Origin: Pseudoxanthomonas sp. F37
Lineage (GTDB): Bacteria; Pseudomonadota; Gammaproteobacteria; Xanthomonadales; Xanthomonadaceae
NCBI RefSeq assembly: GCF_022965755.1
Contig: NZ_CP095187.1
Span: forward strand, 248,001 to 312,000
DNA length: 64,000 nt
Direction: 5' to 3'
Under the pieces are notes generated by a model. It was not told the DNA's origin and searched no databases. It was given only the letters and a program-made list of their open reading frames with translations. This document shows, piece after piece, positions 9,146 through 17,487 of this stretch (position 1 is its first letter; each line of letters opens with the position of its first letter). The position numbers and the translations under genes are program-made.

Positions 9146-10104
9146 GCCGCGACCTTCCATGGCAGCGCATCCAGGTCGACGTTGCCGCCGGACAGGATCA
9201 CGCCGACCCGCTGTCCGGCGAAGCGTTCGCGCTGGCGCAGGATGGCCGCCAGGGCGATGGCGGAGGAGGGTTCCACCAGCAGCTTCAGGCATTCCCACAG
9301 CAGCCGCATCGCGGCCAGTGTTTCGGCATCCGGCACGGTCACCACGTCCACCCGGTGCGCGCGCAGTAGGGCGAAGTTGGGGGCGCCCAGGGTGCCGCGC
9401 AGGCCGTCGCAGAGGGTGTCGGGCACGAAGTCCAGGCGCAGCTCACCGGCGGCCAGGGATCGGGCGGTATCGGCGGCACCGGCCGGTTCGGCGCCCACCA
9501 CGCGGCAGCCGGGCGCCGTGGCGGCAACGGCCAGCGCCGTGCCCGACAGCAGGCCGCCGCCTCCCACCGGCGCAACCACGGCATCCAGCGGGCCTTCGGC
9601 GTTGACCAGTTCCAGCGCGGCGGTGCCCTGTCCGGCGATGACATGCGGATCGGTGTAGGGGTGCACCAGGCGGGCGCCGGTGTCGGCCTGCACCTGCGCC
9701 GCGGTCGCCTCGCGGGCGGCGATGGTGGCCGCGCAGGTATGCAAGGTGGCGCCCTGGCGCGCGATGTTGGCCCGTTTGGCGGCGTTGGCACCCTCCGGCA
9801 CCACCACATGGCAGGGGATGCCCCGCGTGCGCGCGGCCAGCGCCAGCGCCGCACCATGGTTGCCGGACGAATGCGTCACCACGCCGCGGGCTGCCGTCGC
9901 CTCGTCCAGCGCCCATACCGCGTTGCAGGCGCCGCGGAACTTGAAGGCGCCCGCCCGCTGCAGCGGCTCGGCCTTGAAATGCAGCGCGCAGCCGGCCAGG
10001 GCATCCAGCGCGTGCGAATGCAGGACGGGCGTGGCATGCGCATGGGGCGCGATACGGGCGGCGGCGGCGAGGACGTCGTCGTAGGTGGGCAGGGGCATCG
10101 ACAT
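9142..10104 (-). CDS. PLP-dependent threonine/serine dehydratase (or serine racemase-like)
   Basis: Fold-type II PLP enzyme of 320 aa. The Schiff-base lysine is in GAFKFRGA (about Lys55), SSGNHG binds the cofactor ring region, and GGGGLL binds the phosphate. There is no C-terminal ACT regulatory domain, so it is the short catabolic-type dehydratase or a serine racemase relative rather than biosynthetic IlvA. It is the first gene of a minus-strand run and overlaps the YdcF-like gene by 4 bases. Confidence 0.85.
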   Translation of the reverse strand: MSMPLPTYDDVLAAAARIAPHAHATPVLHSHALDALAGCALHFKAEPLQRAGAFKFRGACNAVWALDEATAARGVVTHSSGNHGAALALAARTRGIPCHVVVPEGANAAKRANIARQGATLHTCAATIAAREATAAQVQADTGARLVHPYTDPHVIAGQGTAALELVNAEGPLDAVVAPVGGGGLLSGTALAVAATAPGCRVVGAEPAGAADTARSLAAGELRLDFVPDTLCDGLRGTLGAPNFALLRAHRVDVVTVPDAETLAAMRLLWECLKLLVEPSSAIALAAILRQRERFAGQRVGVILSGGNVDLDALPWKVAA

Positions 10105-10146
10105 GCCGAAAGGTTAACGCATCGTCGCGGTCCGCCGCCGGCTGAA

Positions 10147-10169
10147 GCGGGTCTGCACGGGCAGCCCGC
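10147..10169 (+). promoter_or_regulatory. Stem-loop in the divergent gap before the lipoprotein gene
   Basis: GCGGG-T-CTGC pairs with GCAG-CCCGC around ACGG, a 9-bp stem with one bulge. It sits in the 146-base gap between the dehydratase and lipoprotein starts. It could be a leader hairpin or an operator; nothing more can be said. Confidence 0.25.
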
Positions 10170-10250
10170 AAGCGGCCGCGGTCCCGGGGGTTAAGCACGG
10201 ATTCAATGCATCGGGCCGATGCTGCCGACAGCATCCCGGGGGGTCCCGAC

Positions 10251-10841
10251 ATGAAACGCTCATCCTTGTACGCCCTTGCCGTCGCCAGCCTGGCCCTGGG
10301 GGGCTGCGCGACGTACGACTACGTCGGCGACACCGCCCCGGGCGGTTACTACCATGGCCGGCCGAGCACGCAGTACTACGACCCGTACGGCGGTTATTAC
10401 GGCGGGGTGGGCGTCTATGGCGGCTACGGGTACGGCGGGTATCGCGGCTATTACCCGTATTACGGGTACTACGGTCCGTACTATCCCTATTACCCGCCGC
10501 ATCATCATCCGCGCCCGCCGCGCCCGGGCGACGGCGACAAACCGCCGGGTGGCGGCAACCGGCCGCCCCCGTGGCGGGACCCGACCGGTCGCTGGCGTGA
10601 AGGCGGCTCGCAGCCGATGGTCCCCAACCGTTCCGGGCAGGCGTTGCCCTCGCCCAGCCAGCCGCGGGTGGGCGAAGGCCGCTACCGGCCGTCGCGGGTG
10701 ATGCCGGCACCCTCGGCACCGCGTGCGGCCGAGCGCCCCCAGCCGACGGAGCGCCAAGCCCCCGCCCGGGTCGAACGTTCCGCCCCGGCGCCGCGTCCTT
10801 CGGCGCGGCCGGGCAATGCCATCCGTCAGCGCGAACCCTGA
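10251..10841 (+). CDS. Gly/Tyr- and Pro-rich outer-membrane-type lipoprotein, unknown function
   Basis: Product of 196 aa. A signal peptide with lipobox LGGC puts the lipidated Cys near residue 18. Residues about 35-95 are a low-complexity Gly/Tyr stretch of repeated GGY and YYPYY units, followed by PPHHHPRPPRP and a long Pro/Arg/Ala-rich tail. No catalytic domain is visible. The start at 10251 gives the clean signal peptide; an upstream in-frame ATG at 10206 would bury it. Such proteins occur in xanthomonads as predicted surface lipoproteins, but I cannot name a role. Confidence 0.8.
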   Translation: MKRSSLYALAVASLALGGCATYDYVGDTAPGGYYHGRPSTQYYDPYGGYYGGVGVYGGYGYGGYRGYYPYYGYYGPYYPYYPPHHHPRPPRPGDGDKPPGGGNRPPPWRDPTGRWREGGSQPMVPNRSGQALPSPSQPRVGEGRYRPSRVMPAPSAPRAAERPQPTERQAPARVERSAPAPRPSARPGNAIRQREP

Positions 10842-10958
10842 TTCGGGGCTCCGGGGCCACCGGAGCCGTTGCTTTCCCCAAGACGTCGTCGCAGGCTGCG
10901 AACGTGAGTTGACCGGTTGCGTCGCTTTCTGACGTGATCGGCAATAAAGGTTCAATGT

Positions 10959-11049
10959 CGACGTCCGGTGGGGAAATCTGGATCCCCCCTGTTCCGGCCC
11001 TGCCGGACGTCGGCGCCTAACAAAAAGCCCGGCCAAGCCGGGCTTTTTT
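10959..11049 (+). ncRNA. Candidate structured small RNA ending in an intrinsic terminator
   Basis: Within the 447-base gap before mnmG, CGACGTCCGG (10959-10968) pairs perfectly with CCGGACGTCG (11003-11012). The 34-base loop itself contains GGGG...CCCC pairing. A strong terminator follows ten bases later (11022-11049). A long stem plus a terminator is typical of an sRNA, but could also be the 3' UTR of the lipoprotein gene that ends at 10841. TTGACC at 10909-10914 is a possible -35, without a good -10. Confidence 0.3.
11022..11049. terminator. Bidirectional rho-independent terminator
   Basis: Stem GCCCGGC (11027-11033) / GCCGGGC (11037-11043), loop CAA, with five A before and six T after. 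It can stop transcription in both directions and separates the lipoprotein region from mnmG. Confidence 0.85.
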
Positions 11050-11079
11050 CTTGGTCTGGTATCCTGCGCGCACAAAAAA

Positions 11080-11109
11080 GGGGCCGGCAGTCCCCCGACT
11101 ACCGGCCCC
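11080..11109 (-). terminator. Terminator-like hairpin in the mnmG leader, oriented to the minus strand
   Basis: GGGGCCGG (11080-11087) pairs with CCGGCCCC (11102-11109). On the minus strand the stem is followed by TTTTTT; on the plus strand the run is before the stem. It would end minus-strand transcription entering from mnmG, or fold as a leader hairpin in mnmG mRNA. The rest of 11110-11288 shows no gene. Confidence 0.5.
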
Positions 11110-11288
11110 CCGGCATCCCCGGCGTGCGCATGGCTGGCCCCTGTTCCAATTACCAGCCCGGCGCCCCTGGTCGCTTGCCACGACGGGTGCACGGGGTTGC
11201 AGCAGGAAGCGTGCCAACTTCGCCGTTCCCCGCCCGCCACCCGAACCATCGCCACGGCCTGCCTGCGTCGCAGGCTCCGGAACCCAGC

Positions 11289-13178
11289 ATGAGCGCCAGC
11301 TTCCACCACTACGACGTCATCATCATCGGCGGCGGCCATGCCGGCACCGAGGCCGCCCTTGCATCCGCCCGCACCGGCGCGCGCACCCTGCTGCTGACCC
11401 ACAACGTGGAAACAGTGGGCGCGATGAGCTGCAACCCGGCCATCGGCGGCATCGGCAAGGGACATCTGGTGAAGGAGATCGACGCGCTGGGGGGCGTGAT
11501 GGCGTGGGCAGCGGACCGTGCCGGCATCCAGTGGCGCACGCTCAATGCCTCCAAGGGGCCCGCCGTGCGTGCGACGCGGTGCCAGGCCGACCGCGCGCTG
11601 TACCGCAGCGCGATCCGGCGCGCCGTGGAAGCGCAACCCCACCTCACCCTGTTCCAGGCCGCCGTCGACGACCTGGTCATCGAGGGTGGCCGGGTGAGGG
11701 GCGCGGTCACCCAGACGGGACTGACCTTCCACGCCCCCGCGGTCGTGCTGACGGCAGGGACCTTCCTCGCCGGCAAGATCCACGTCGGCGAAACGCAGTA
11801 TGCCGGCGGCCGCGCGGGCGATCCGCCGGCCACCGCCCTGGCGCAGCGCCTGCGCGAGGGCGCCTTCGTCGTCGACCGGCTGAAGACGGGCACGCCGCCG
11901 CGCATCGACGGACGTTCGCTGGACTACGCGGTGATGGAGGAGCAGCCGGGTGACGAGCCGCGGCCGGCGATGTCGTTCATGGGCAGCGCCGCCGACCATC
12001 CCCGCCAGGTGTCGTGCTGGATCACCCATACCAGCGAGCGGACCCACGAGATCATCCGCGGCGCGCTGCACCGCTCGCCGATGTACTCGGGCCAGATCGA
12101 AGGCATCGGCCCGCGCTACTGCCCGTCCATCGAGGACAAGGTGGTGCGCTTCGCCGAGAAGGCCAGCCACCAGATCTTCGTCGAGCCGGAAGGCCTGGAC
12201 GTGGCCGAGATCTATCCCAACGGCATCTCCACCTCGCTGCCTTTCGATGTGCAGCTGGCGCTGGTGCGCAGCATCCGCGGCATGGAGCACGCGCACATCA
12301 CGCGTCCGGGCTACGCCATCGAGTACGACTTCTTCGATCCGCGCGGCCTGAAGGCGTCGCTGGAAACCAAGGCGGTCGCCGGCCTGTTCTTCGCCGGCCA
12401 GATCAACGGCACCACCGGCTACGAGGAAGCAGCGGCGCAGGGCCTGCTGGCCGGCCTCAATGCCGCGCGCCTGGCGCAGCATAAGGAGGCCTGGTCGCCG
12501 CGTCGCGACGAGGCCTATCTCGGTGTGCTGGTCGACGACCTGATCACGCACGGCACCAAGGAGCCGTACCGCATGTTCACCAGCCGCGCCGAGTACCGGC
12601 TGCAGCTGCGCGAGGACAATGCCGACCTGCGCCTGACCGAAACCGGCCGTGCGCTGGGCCTGGTGGACGACGCGCGCTGGCAGCGCTTCGAAGCCAAGCG
12701 CGAGGCCATCGCCCGCGAGACCGGCCGCCTGCGCGCGCTGTGGGCCACACCCGCGAACGCGCTGGGCCGCGAGGTCGCCGACACGCTGGGCGTGCAGGTC
12801 AGCCGCGAGACCAGCGTGCTCGACCTGATCAAGCGCCCGGAGCTGGACTACGCGAAGTTGATGGCGGTGCCGTCCATCGGTCCCGCCGTGGACGATGCGC
12901 AGGTCGCCGAGCAGGTGGAGATCGGCGTGAAGTACGCCGGCTACCTGGACCGCCAGCGGGACGAGATCGAACGCCAGCAGCGCAATGAATCCACGCCGAT
13001 CCCGCCCGGCTTCGACTTCGCCAGCGTGCGCGGCCTGTCGGCCGAAGTGCAGCAGAAGCTGGAGCGGGTGCAGCCGGAAACCATCGGCCAGGCCCAGCGC
13101 ATCCCCGGCATGACGCCCGCCGCCATCTCGCTGCTGCTGGTGCATCTGGAGCGCGCGCGGCGTAGCCGGGTGGCGTGA
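11289..13178 (+). CDS. mnmG: tRNA uridine-34 carboxymethylaminomethyl modification enzyme MnmG (GidA)
   Basis: FAD enzyme that, with MnmE, installs the cmnm5 group on U34 of several tRNAs. The product is 629 aa, the same length as in Escherichia coli. It has the dinucleotide motif [14 protein letters not shown] at the N-terminus, [15 protein letters not shown], the catalytic-Cys region [10 protein letters not shown], and [14 protein letters not shown]. The ATG at 11289 begins [10 protein letters not shown] directly before the FAD motif. A leader of about 220 bases with a stem-loop precedes it. mnmE and rsmG are not nearby. Confidence 0.96.
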   Translation: MSASFHHYDVIIIGGGHAGTEAALASARTGARTLLLTHNVETVGAMSCNPAIGGIGKGHLVKEIDALGGVMAWAADRAGIQWRTLNASKGPAVRATRCQADRALYRSAIRRAVEAQPHLTLFQAAVDDLVIEGGRVRGAVTQTGLTFHAPAVVLTAGTFLAGKIHVGETQYAGGRAGDPPATALAQRLREGAFVVDRLKTGTPPRIDGRSLDYAVMEEQPGDEPRPAMSFMGSAADHPRQVSCWITHTSERTHEIIRGALHRSPMYSGQIEGIGPRYCPSIEDKVVRFAEKASHQIFVEPEGLDVAEIYPNGISTSLPFDVQLALVRSIRGMEHAHITRPGYAIEYDFFDPRGLKASLETKAVAGLFFAGQINGTTGYEEAAAQGLLAGLNAARLAQHKEAWSPRRDEAYLGVLVDDLITHGTKEPYRMFTSRAEYRLQLREDNADLRLTETGRALGLVDDARWQRFEAKREAIARETGRLRALWATPANALGREVADTLGVQVSRETSVLDLIKRPELDYAKLMAVPSIGPAVDDAQVAEQVEIGVKYAGYLDRQRDEIERQQRNESTPIPPGFDFASVRGLSAEVQQKLERVQPETIGQAQRIPGMTPAAISLLLVHLERARRSRVA

Positions 13179-13226
13179 GCTGGGGAGTTCCGATGCGATA
13201 CTCCCTTCTCAAGAAGGGGGAAGGGC

Positions 13227-14036
13227 ATGGATATCCATCCGGTGGAGCCGGAAAAACGCGCCGCGATCGAGCAGGCGCTCGAGCGCATCGAAAGCGAGCA
13301 CGATGTGCGGATTCTCTTCGCATGCGAATCCGGAAGCCGGGGCTGGGGTTTCTCGTCGCCCGACAGCGACTACGACGCGCGCTTCGTGTACGTGCATCGT
13401 CCTTCCTGGTACCTAACCGTCAACGAACGCACCCGTCCCGGGCAGCCGCAGCGCGATGTGATCGAGCTTCCGATCGACAGCGACCTGGATGTCAGTGGCT
13501 GGGACCTTCGCAAAGCATTGCGCTTGCTCTCCAAGTCCAACCCCACGTTGTCAGAATGGTTGCGTTCGCCAATCGTCTATCGCGTCGACGCGTCTGCGGT
13601 CGAATCATTGACGCATCTATCGGAGCGATTCTATTCGCGTGCTGCTGGCTGGCACCACTACCACAGTATGGCGAAGGGCAATTTCCGCGGCTATCTTCGC
13701 GGCGAACGAGTGCGCACCAAGAAGTATCTTTATGTCATCCGTCCGGTGCTGGCTTGTCGCTGGATTGAAGTCAACCAAGTGCCACCGCCGATGGCGTTCG
13801 AGGTCATGCTCGACTGCCTGTTGCCCCACGGCCCCGTCCGCAATGCAATCGATGCATTGCTGGCCGTGAAGCGCGCGAGCAAAGAGGTCGATGATGGTCC
13901 ACGCATCCCTGTGATCAGCGACTATCTGGAGGCCGAACTGGAGCGTATGCAAGCTTCACCCCCGCTGCTGCCCGGGCATGAGGGCGGGGATGCGGAGCTG
14001 GATACGTTTTTCCGCCGTTGCTTGGAGGCTTGTTAA
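13227..14036 (+). CDS. RlaP/YcgL-type predicted nucleotidyltransferase (PF10127-like)
   Basis: Product of 269 aa. The polymerase-beta nucleotidyltransferase signature is GSRGWGFSSPDSDYD (about residues 36-50), with metal-binding Asp48 and Asp50 and a further acidic strand DVIELPIDSDLD. Conserved SNPTLSEWLRSP and KKYLYVIRPVLAC match the RlaP family, which comparative genomics links to RNA-repair ligases. No ligase, RtcB or kinase is next to it, so it is an orphan here. GC content is visibly lower than in mnmG and the tam genes, which suggests acquisition by transfer. The start follows GGGGGAAGGG as ribosome site. Confidence 0.8.
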   Translation: MDIHPVEPEKRAAIEQALERIESEHDVRILFACESGSRGWGFSSPDSDYDARFVYVHRPSWYLTVNERTRPGQPQRDVIELPIDSDLDVSGWDLRKALRLLSKSNPTLSEWLRSPIVYRVDASAVESLTHLSERFYSRAAGWHHYHSMAKGNFRGYLRGERVRTKKYLYVIRPVLACRWIEVNQVPPPMAFEVMLDCLLPHGPVRNAIDALLAVKRASKEVDDGPRIPVISDYLEAELERMQASPPLLPGHEGGDAELDTFFRRCLEAC

Positions 14037-14049
14037 CCAACGAGGCCAC

Positions 14050-14217
14050 TTAAGCGGCATCTGGATGTCGGGTTTTCCAGTCCGCCAACCGCTCGCGATA
14101 GTGCTGCAGCTGTTCCGCATACAGATCGTGCACGCAGATCGGGCAGCCGCTGTTGCAGCAGTCGCTGGGCAGCGGCGGCTCGGGTTCGAGCGGGCGCGGG
14201 TCGTCGTCGGGCGTCAC
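14050..14217 (-). CDS. Small oxidoreductase-like domain protein (55 aa, GTG start)
   Basis: A 55-residue protein starts VTPDDD with GTG at 14217, overlapping the S46 peptidase stop by 4 bases (GTGA). The core DCCNSGCPICVHDLYAEQL matches the Oxidored-like family (PF09791), whose four Cys and DxYxExL are conserved; the family has no proven activity. An acidic, Pro-rich N-terminus precedes it. Translational coupling to the peptidase is clear from the overlap. A longer frame runs through upstream but is a shadow of the peptidase. Confidence 0.75.
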   Translation of the reverse strand: MTPDDDPRPLEPEPPLPSDCCNSGCPICVHDLYAEQLQHYRERLADWKTRHPDAA

Positions 14218-16355
14218 CGGGCGTCCATTTCCTTCAGCAGGTGCGGCGCCGGATACACCTTGCCCATCAGCCAGCGCAGGTAGCGCATGTCCACGTGCAC
14301 CGCGCGCTTGTAGCGCGGGTCGAACATCCAGCTGGCGCTGACCGATTCCCAGTTGCTGTCGAAGTTCAGGCCGATCAGTTCGCCGCGTGCGTTGAGCACG
14401 GGCGAGCCCGAGTTGCCGCCGGTGGTGTCCAGGTTGGTGAGGAAGTTGACCGTCTGCGTCTTCAGCGCCGGGTCTTCGGTGCCCGCGAAGTCGGCCCGGG
14501 CGATGGCGTCCAGCAGCGGTTTCGGCGCATCGAACGGCACCTGGCCGGTGTTCTTCTCGACGATGCCGGCGACCGTGGTCACCGGCGTGTACTGCACGCC
14601 GTCGCGCGGCGAGAAGCCGTCCACCCTGCCGAAGCTCACGCGCAGCGTGCCGTTGGCATCCGGGTACAGCGCGCGACCCTGCTGCTGGCGCCAGGCGAAC
14701 AGCGCACGCATGTAGGCCGGGCGAAGGCGGAGCTGCTCGCCCGCGCGGGTCTTGCGCTCCTGCTCCAGCGCCAGCTGCACCGGCACCAGCGTCGCCGCCA
14801 GGTCGATCAGCGGGTCGGCGGCCATCGGCCTGCCTTCGCGCGCCGCCGCCAAGCGTGACAGGCGTTCGGCCTCCTCGCCCAGTTTCGTGTCCGCGTACAG
14901 CGCATCCAGTGCCTGCTCCAGGGCGGCGGGCGTGCGGCCGAAGGCGGCATCGAAGCCGGGCAGGCGCTGTGCCTCGGGCAACTGCTGGTAACGCGTCAGC
15001 AAGGCCGTGAGCAGGGCTTTCTCCACGTCCGGTGCATAGCGGCGCTGTACCTGCTTCAGGACGCCCTCGATCAGGGCGTGGTCGCGCACCTGGTAGCCGC
15101 TCTCGCGCTCGGCGTCCGGTTTGGCCGACTCCACGCGCAGGCGCTCCAGCGTGATCGCGCTGCGCATCAGTTGGGACTGCGAACCGAACAGGGAAAGCAG
15201 CAGTTCGCGCTCGCGCACCGCGGAGCCGGCGGCGATCGAGGCGTCCAGCGCATCGATGTCGGCCCGTTCCTTCGCGGCCGCCGCGGTGGCCAGCATGCCG
15301 CGTTCGTCTTCGGCGCGCACGCGCACGGCGTCGCTGCGTCGCAGGCCTTCCAGTTCGCCGGCGGCGCGTTTGCGGTTGTTCTTCAGCGACTGCAGCTGCG
15401 CGGCATAGCGCGTCCTGGCGTCGGCATCCTGCTTGCCGGCGGCTTCGATCACGTCGATCAGCTGGTCGAACACGGCCACGCGCGCCGGCAGCGTCCAGTT
15501 GACCTGCTGGTCGAACTCGGCGGCGGTGCGGTGCCGGTACGTCGTGCCCGGGTAGCCGGCCAGCATCGCGTAGTCGCCGGCCTTCGGTCCGTCCTTCGCC
15601 AGCGACAGGTGCGCCGGCGCGCGGTAGGGAACGTTGTCCGCGCTGTAGGCGGCCGGCTTGCCGTCCTTGCCCACGTAGGCTCGCAGCAGGGTGAAGTCGC
15701 CGGTGTGGCGCGGCCACATGAAATTGTCGATCTCGTCGCCGTAGTTGCCGATCGCGCGTGGCGGCGCGTAGACCAGGCGGATGTCGCGCAGCTCCAGCTG
15801 GCGGATGCGGTAGAAGTCGGTCCCGTAGTACATGTCGGCCACGCTGCAGCGCACGCCGGCCTCCCGCTCGCACTCGGCAACGATGGCCTTGCTGGCGCGA
15901 TCCACGGCATCGAAGTAGTCGCGCCCGGTCTTGCCGGCGGTGTCCCGCAGCACGCGGTCGGTGACCTTGTCGTAGCCCACCGTGACCAGGACGCGGAAAT
16001 CCGGGTTGGCCGGCAGCTCGCCCGCGTGGTCGGCGGCGATGAAGCCCTCGTCGATCAGGTTCTTCGCGGGCCCGCTGTTGTACTGGATCACGCCGTAAGC
16101 GACGTGGTGGTTGGTCAGGATCAGGCCGTCCGCGGAGACGAATGCACCCGTGCCGCCACCCGCACGGACCACGGCGCTCAGCGGTGCGGCGGCGACATCG
16201 GCCAGGGCCTGCGGCTTGCCCTTGAACCCGGCCTGGCGCATCGCCTTGGCCAGTTGCGGCAGCTGCGAGGGCATCCACATGCCTTCGCCGGCGTGGGCGG
16301 GCAGGGCGAGGACAAGACCCAGGGCGAGGGCGGAAGGCGAGCGTCGGCGGCGCAT
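14214..16355 (-). CDS. S46 family dipeptidyl-peptidase, DPP11-like specificity residue
   Basis: Periplasmic serine exopeptidase that releases dipeptides from N-termini. The product is 713 aa with a signal peptide (ALALGLVLALPAHA). The S46 triad is visible: His in TNHHVAYG (about residue 84), Asp220 in RHTGDF, Ser649 in GGNSGSP. The residue at the P1-selecting position is Ser667 in NFDSNWE; known DPP7 enzymes have Gly there, and DPP11 enzymes Arg or Ser. A preference for Asp/Glu at P1 is therefore predicted. MRRRRS at 16355 is the natural start before the signal. It is coupled to the 55-aa gene downstream. Confidence 0.93.
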   Translation of the reverse strand: MRRRRSPSALALGLVLALPAHAGEGMWMPSQLPQLAKAMRQAGFKGKPQALADVAAAPLSAVVRAGGGTGAFVSADGLILTNHHVAYGVIQYNSGPAKNLIDEGFIAADHAGELPANPDFRVLVTVGYDKVTDRVLRDTAGKTGRDYFDAVDRASKAIVAECEREAGVRCSVADMYYGTDFYRIRQLELRDIRLVYAPPRAIGNYGDEIDNFMWPRHTGDFTLLRAYVGKDGKPAAYSADNVPYRAPAHLSLAKDGPKAGDYAMLAGYPGTTYRHRTAAEFDQQVNWTLPARVAVFDQLIDVIEAAGKQDADARTRYAAQLQSLKNNRKRAAGELEGLRRSDAVRVRAEDERGMLATAAAAKERADIDALDASIAAGSAVRERELLLSLFGSQSQLMRSAITLERLRVESAKPDAERESGYQVRDHALIEGVLKQVQRRYAPDVEKALLTALLTRYQQLPEAQRLPGFDAAFGRTPAALEQALDALYADTKLGEEAERLSRLAAAREGRPMAADPLIDLAATLVPVQLALEQERKTRAGEQLRLRPAYMRALFAWRQQQGRALYPDANGTLRVSFGRVDGFSPRDGVQYTPVTTVAGIVEKNTGQVPFDAPKPLLDAIARADFAGTEDPALKTQTVNFLTNLDTTGGNSGSPVLNARGELIGLNFDSNWESVSASWMFDPRYKRAVHVDMRYLRWLMGKVYPAPHLLKEMDAR

Positions 16356-16432
16356 GGTGCGGATCCAGCGGAGAAGACGGTCACGATATCGGGTTACGCA
16401 CCGGTGCGGCAACGATGGCCCGCGTCGTGCCG

Positions 16433-17485
16433 TCAGCGTGCCTCGCCAAGAAAGCGCCGCCAGCGTCGCGCCGCGCGACGGATGCCTTCGTGTTCGGCGT
16501 CGGCCAATGCGCGGAGCGGATCGAGCGCCACGTCGGTGTCGCCGCCGCGCTTCCACGTCGCCGCCACGCGGCCCTGGACGATCGCCGTGGCAGCGACCAG
16601 TCCGTTGACGCCGATCACGCGCCGCGTATGCGCCGCATCCAGCACCGGCGTGCGGTCGCGGTAACCGATCAGGTATTCGTCGAAAGCGGGCAACAGGTGG
16701 ATGGCACGCGAGCGTGCGGGGAGGGGAGCGTCGGCGCGCCACCACCACGTGGTGCCGTCGTGCGTCTCTTTCTCCAGCGCGGAGCCGGCGAGTTCCAGCG
16801 CCCGCAGCGCATCCTTCTGCGTAAGTCCCGACCACCACGCGAGATCGGCGGCGGTCGCCGGTCCATGGCCCTGCAGATAGCGCAGCGCCAGCCGGTGCAG
16901 GGCTTCCTCGCGGGCGAGCGGCGCACCCGGCGGGACCCACGCATCCATCAGCACGAAGGTCGGCTGCTTGCCATGCCGCGGCCCCTGGCAGATCGCGCCT
17001 TCGTGCGCCAGCCAGTTCAGCAGGTGCAGGCCGCGCTGGTGGGCGCTGGCGAAACCCGCGGCGTCCATGCAGACATACAGAGCGGACCGCGCGACCGGCG
17101 TGCCGGCGGCGAGCGCATGCTCGACCGCGTGCCGGCCACGGGCCAGGGTGGTCGCATCCAGCCCCAGGTCGCGGGCGATGCGGGCCGCATTCGCGGCCTG
17201 CACGCGCGGCGCCAGCAGCGCCACCATCCATCGCACGTCCTCGCGCGCCAGCAGGTGCAGGGTGCCGCGCATCGGCCAGGTGCGCACGATCTCGCCGCGC
17301 TGGATCGCATCCTCCACCTGCGCCCGCGTGGCGCCCTGGGTGCGCAGGCCGACGGCCCACAACGCAGCGTGGTAGTCCTGCGCCTGCATCGCGCCCAGAT
17401 GGCGCACCGCATCGGCGGGAGATGCCGCCGCGGGCGCGCTGATACCCTGCGCATGCAGGCGCCGCGCCGTCAGCGACGGCAGCAC
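16433..17485 (-). CDS. Winged-helix DNA-binding domain protein (HTH_42, AlkZ/YcaQ-related)
   Basis: Product of 350 aa. MQAQDYHAALWAVGLRT and the motif TWPMRGTLHLL, followed by LLPAFDEYLIGYRDR, are hallmarks of the HTH_42 (PF06224, formerly DUF1006) family, which includes the AlkZ and YcaQ DNA glycosylases that unhook interstrand crosslinks. The catalytic QxQ/QxD motif of that family appears here as QAQD near the N-terminus. I place the start at GTG 17485, two bases after the tamB stop, because AAGGAG in the last tamB codons is a good ribosome site 8 bases upstream. An ATG further in would remove the N-terminal helix. Confidence 0.8.
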   Translation of the reverse strand: MLPSLTARRLHAQGISAPAAASPADAVRHLGAMQAQDYHAALWAVGLRTQGATRAQVEDAIQRGEIVRTWPMRGTLHLLAREDVRWMVALLAPRVQAANAARIARDLGLDATTLARGRHAVEHALAAGTPVARSALYVCMDAAGFASAHQRGLHLLNWLAHEGAICQGPRHGKQPTFVLMDAWVPPGAPLAREEALHRLALRYLQGHGPATAADLAWWSGLTQKDALRALELAGSALEKETHDGTTWWWRADAPLPARSRAIHLLPAFDEYLIGYRDRTPVLDAAHTRRVIGVNGLVAATAIVQGRVAATWKRGGDTDVALDPLRALADAEHEGIRRAARRWRRFLGEAR

Positions 17486-17487
17486 GC

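Noticed and set aside
10260..13145. A 961-codon minus-strand open frame opposite mnmG
   Set aside because: It passes through the bidirectional terminator and the structured gap; the MnmG frame explains the sequence.
13203..13218. CCCTTCT-CA-AGAAGGG dyad before the RlaP-type gene
   Set aside because: It overlaps the purine-rich ribosome site and is short; I cannot separate an operator from chance.
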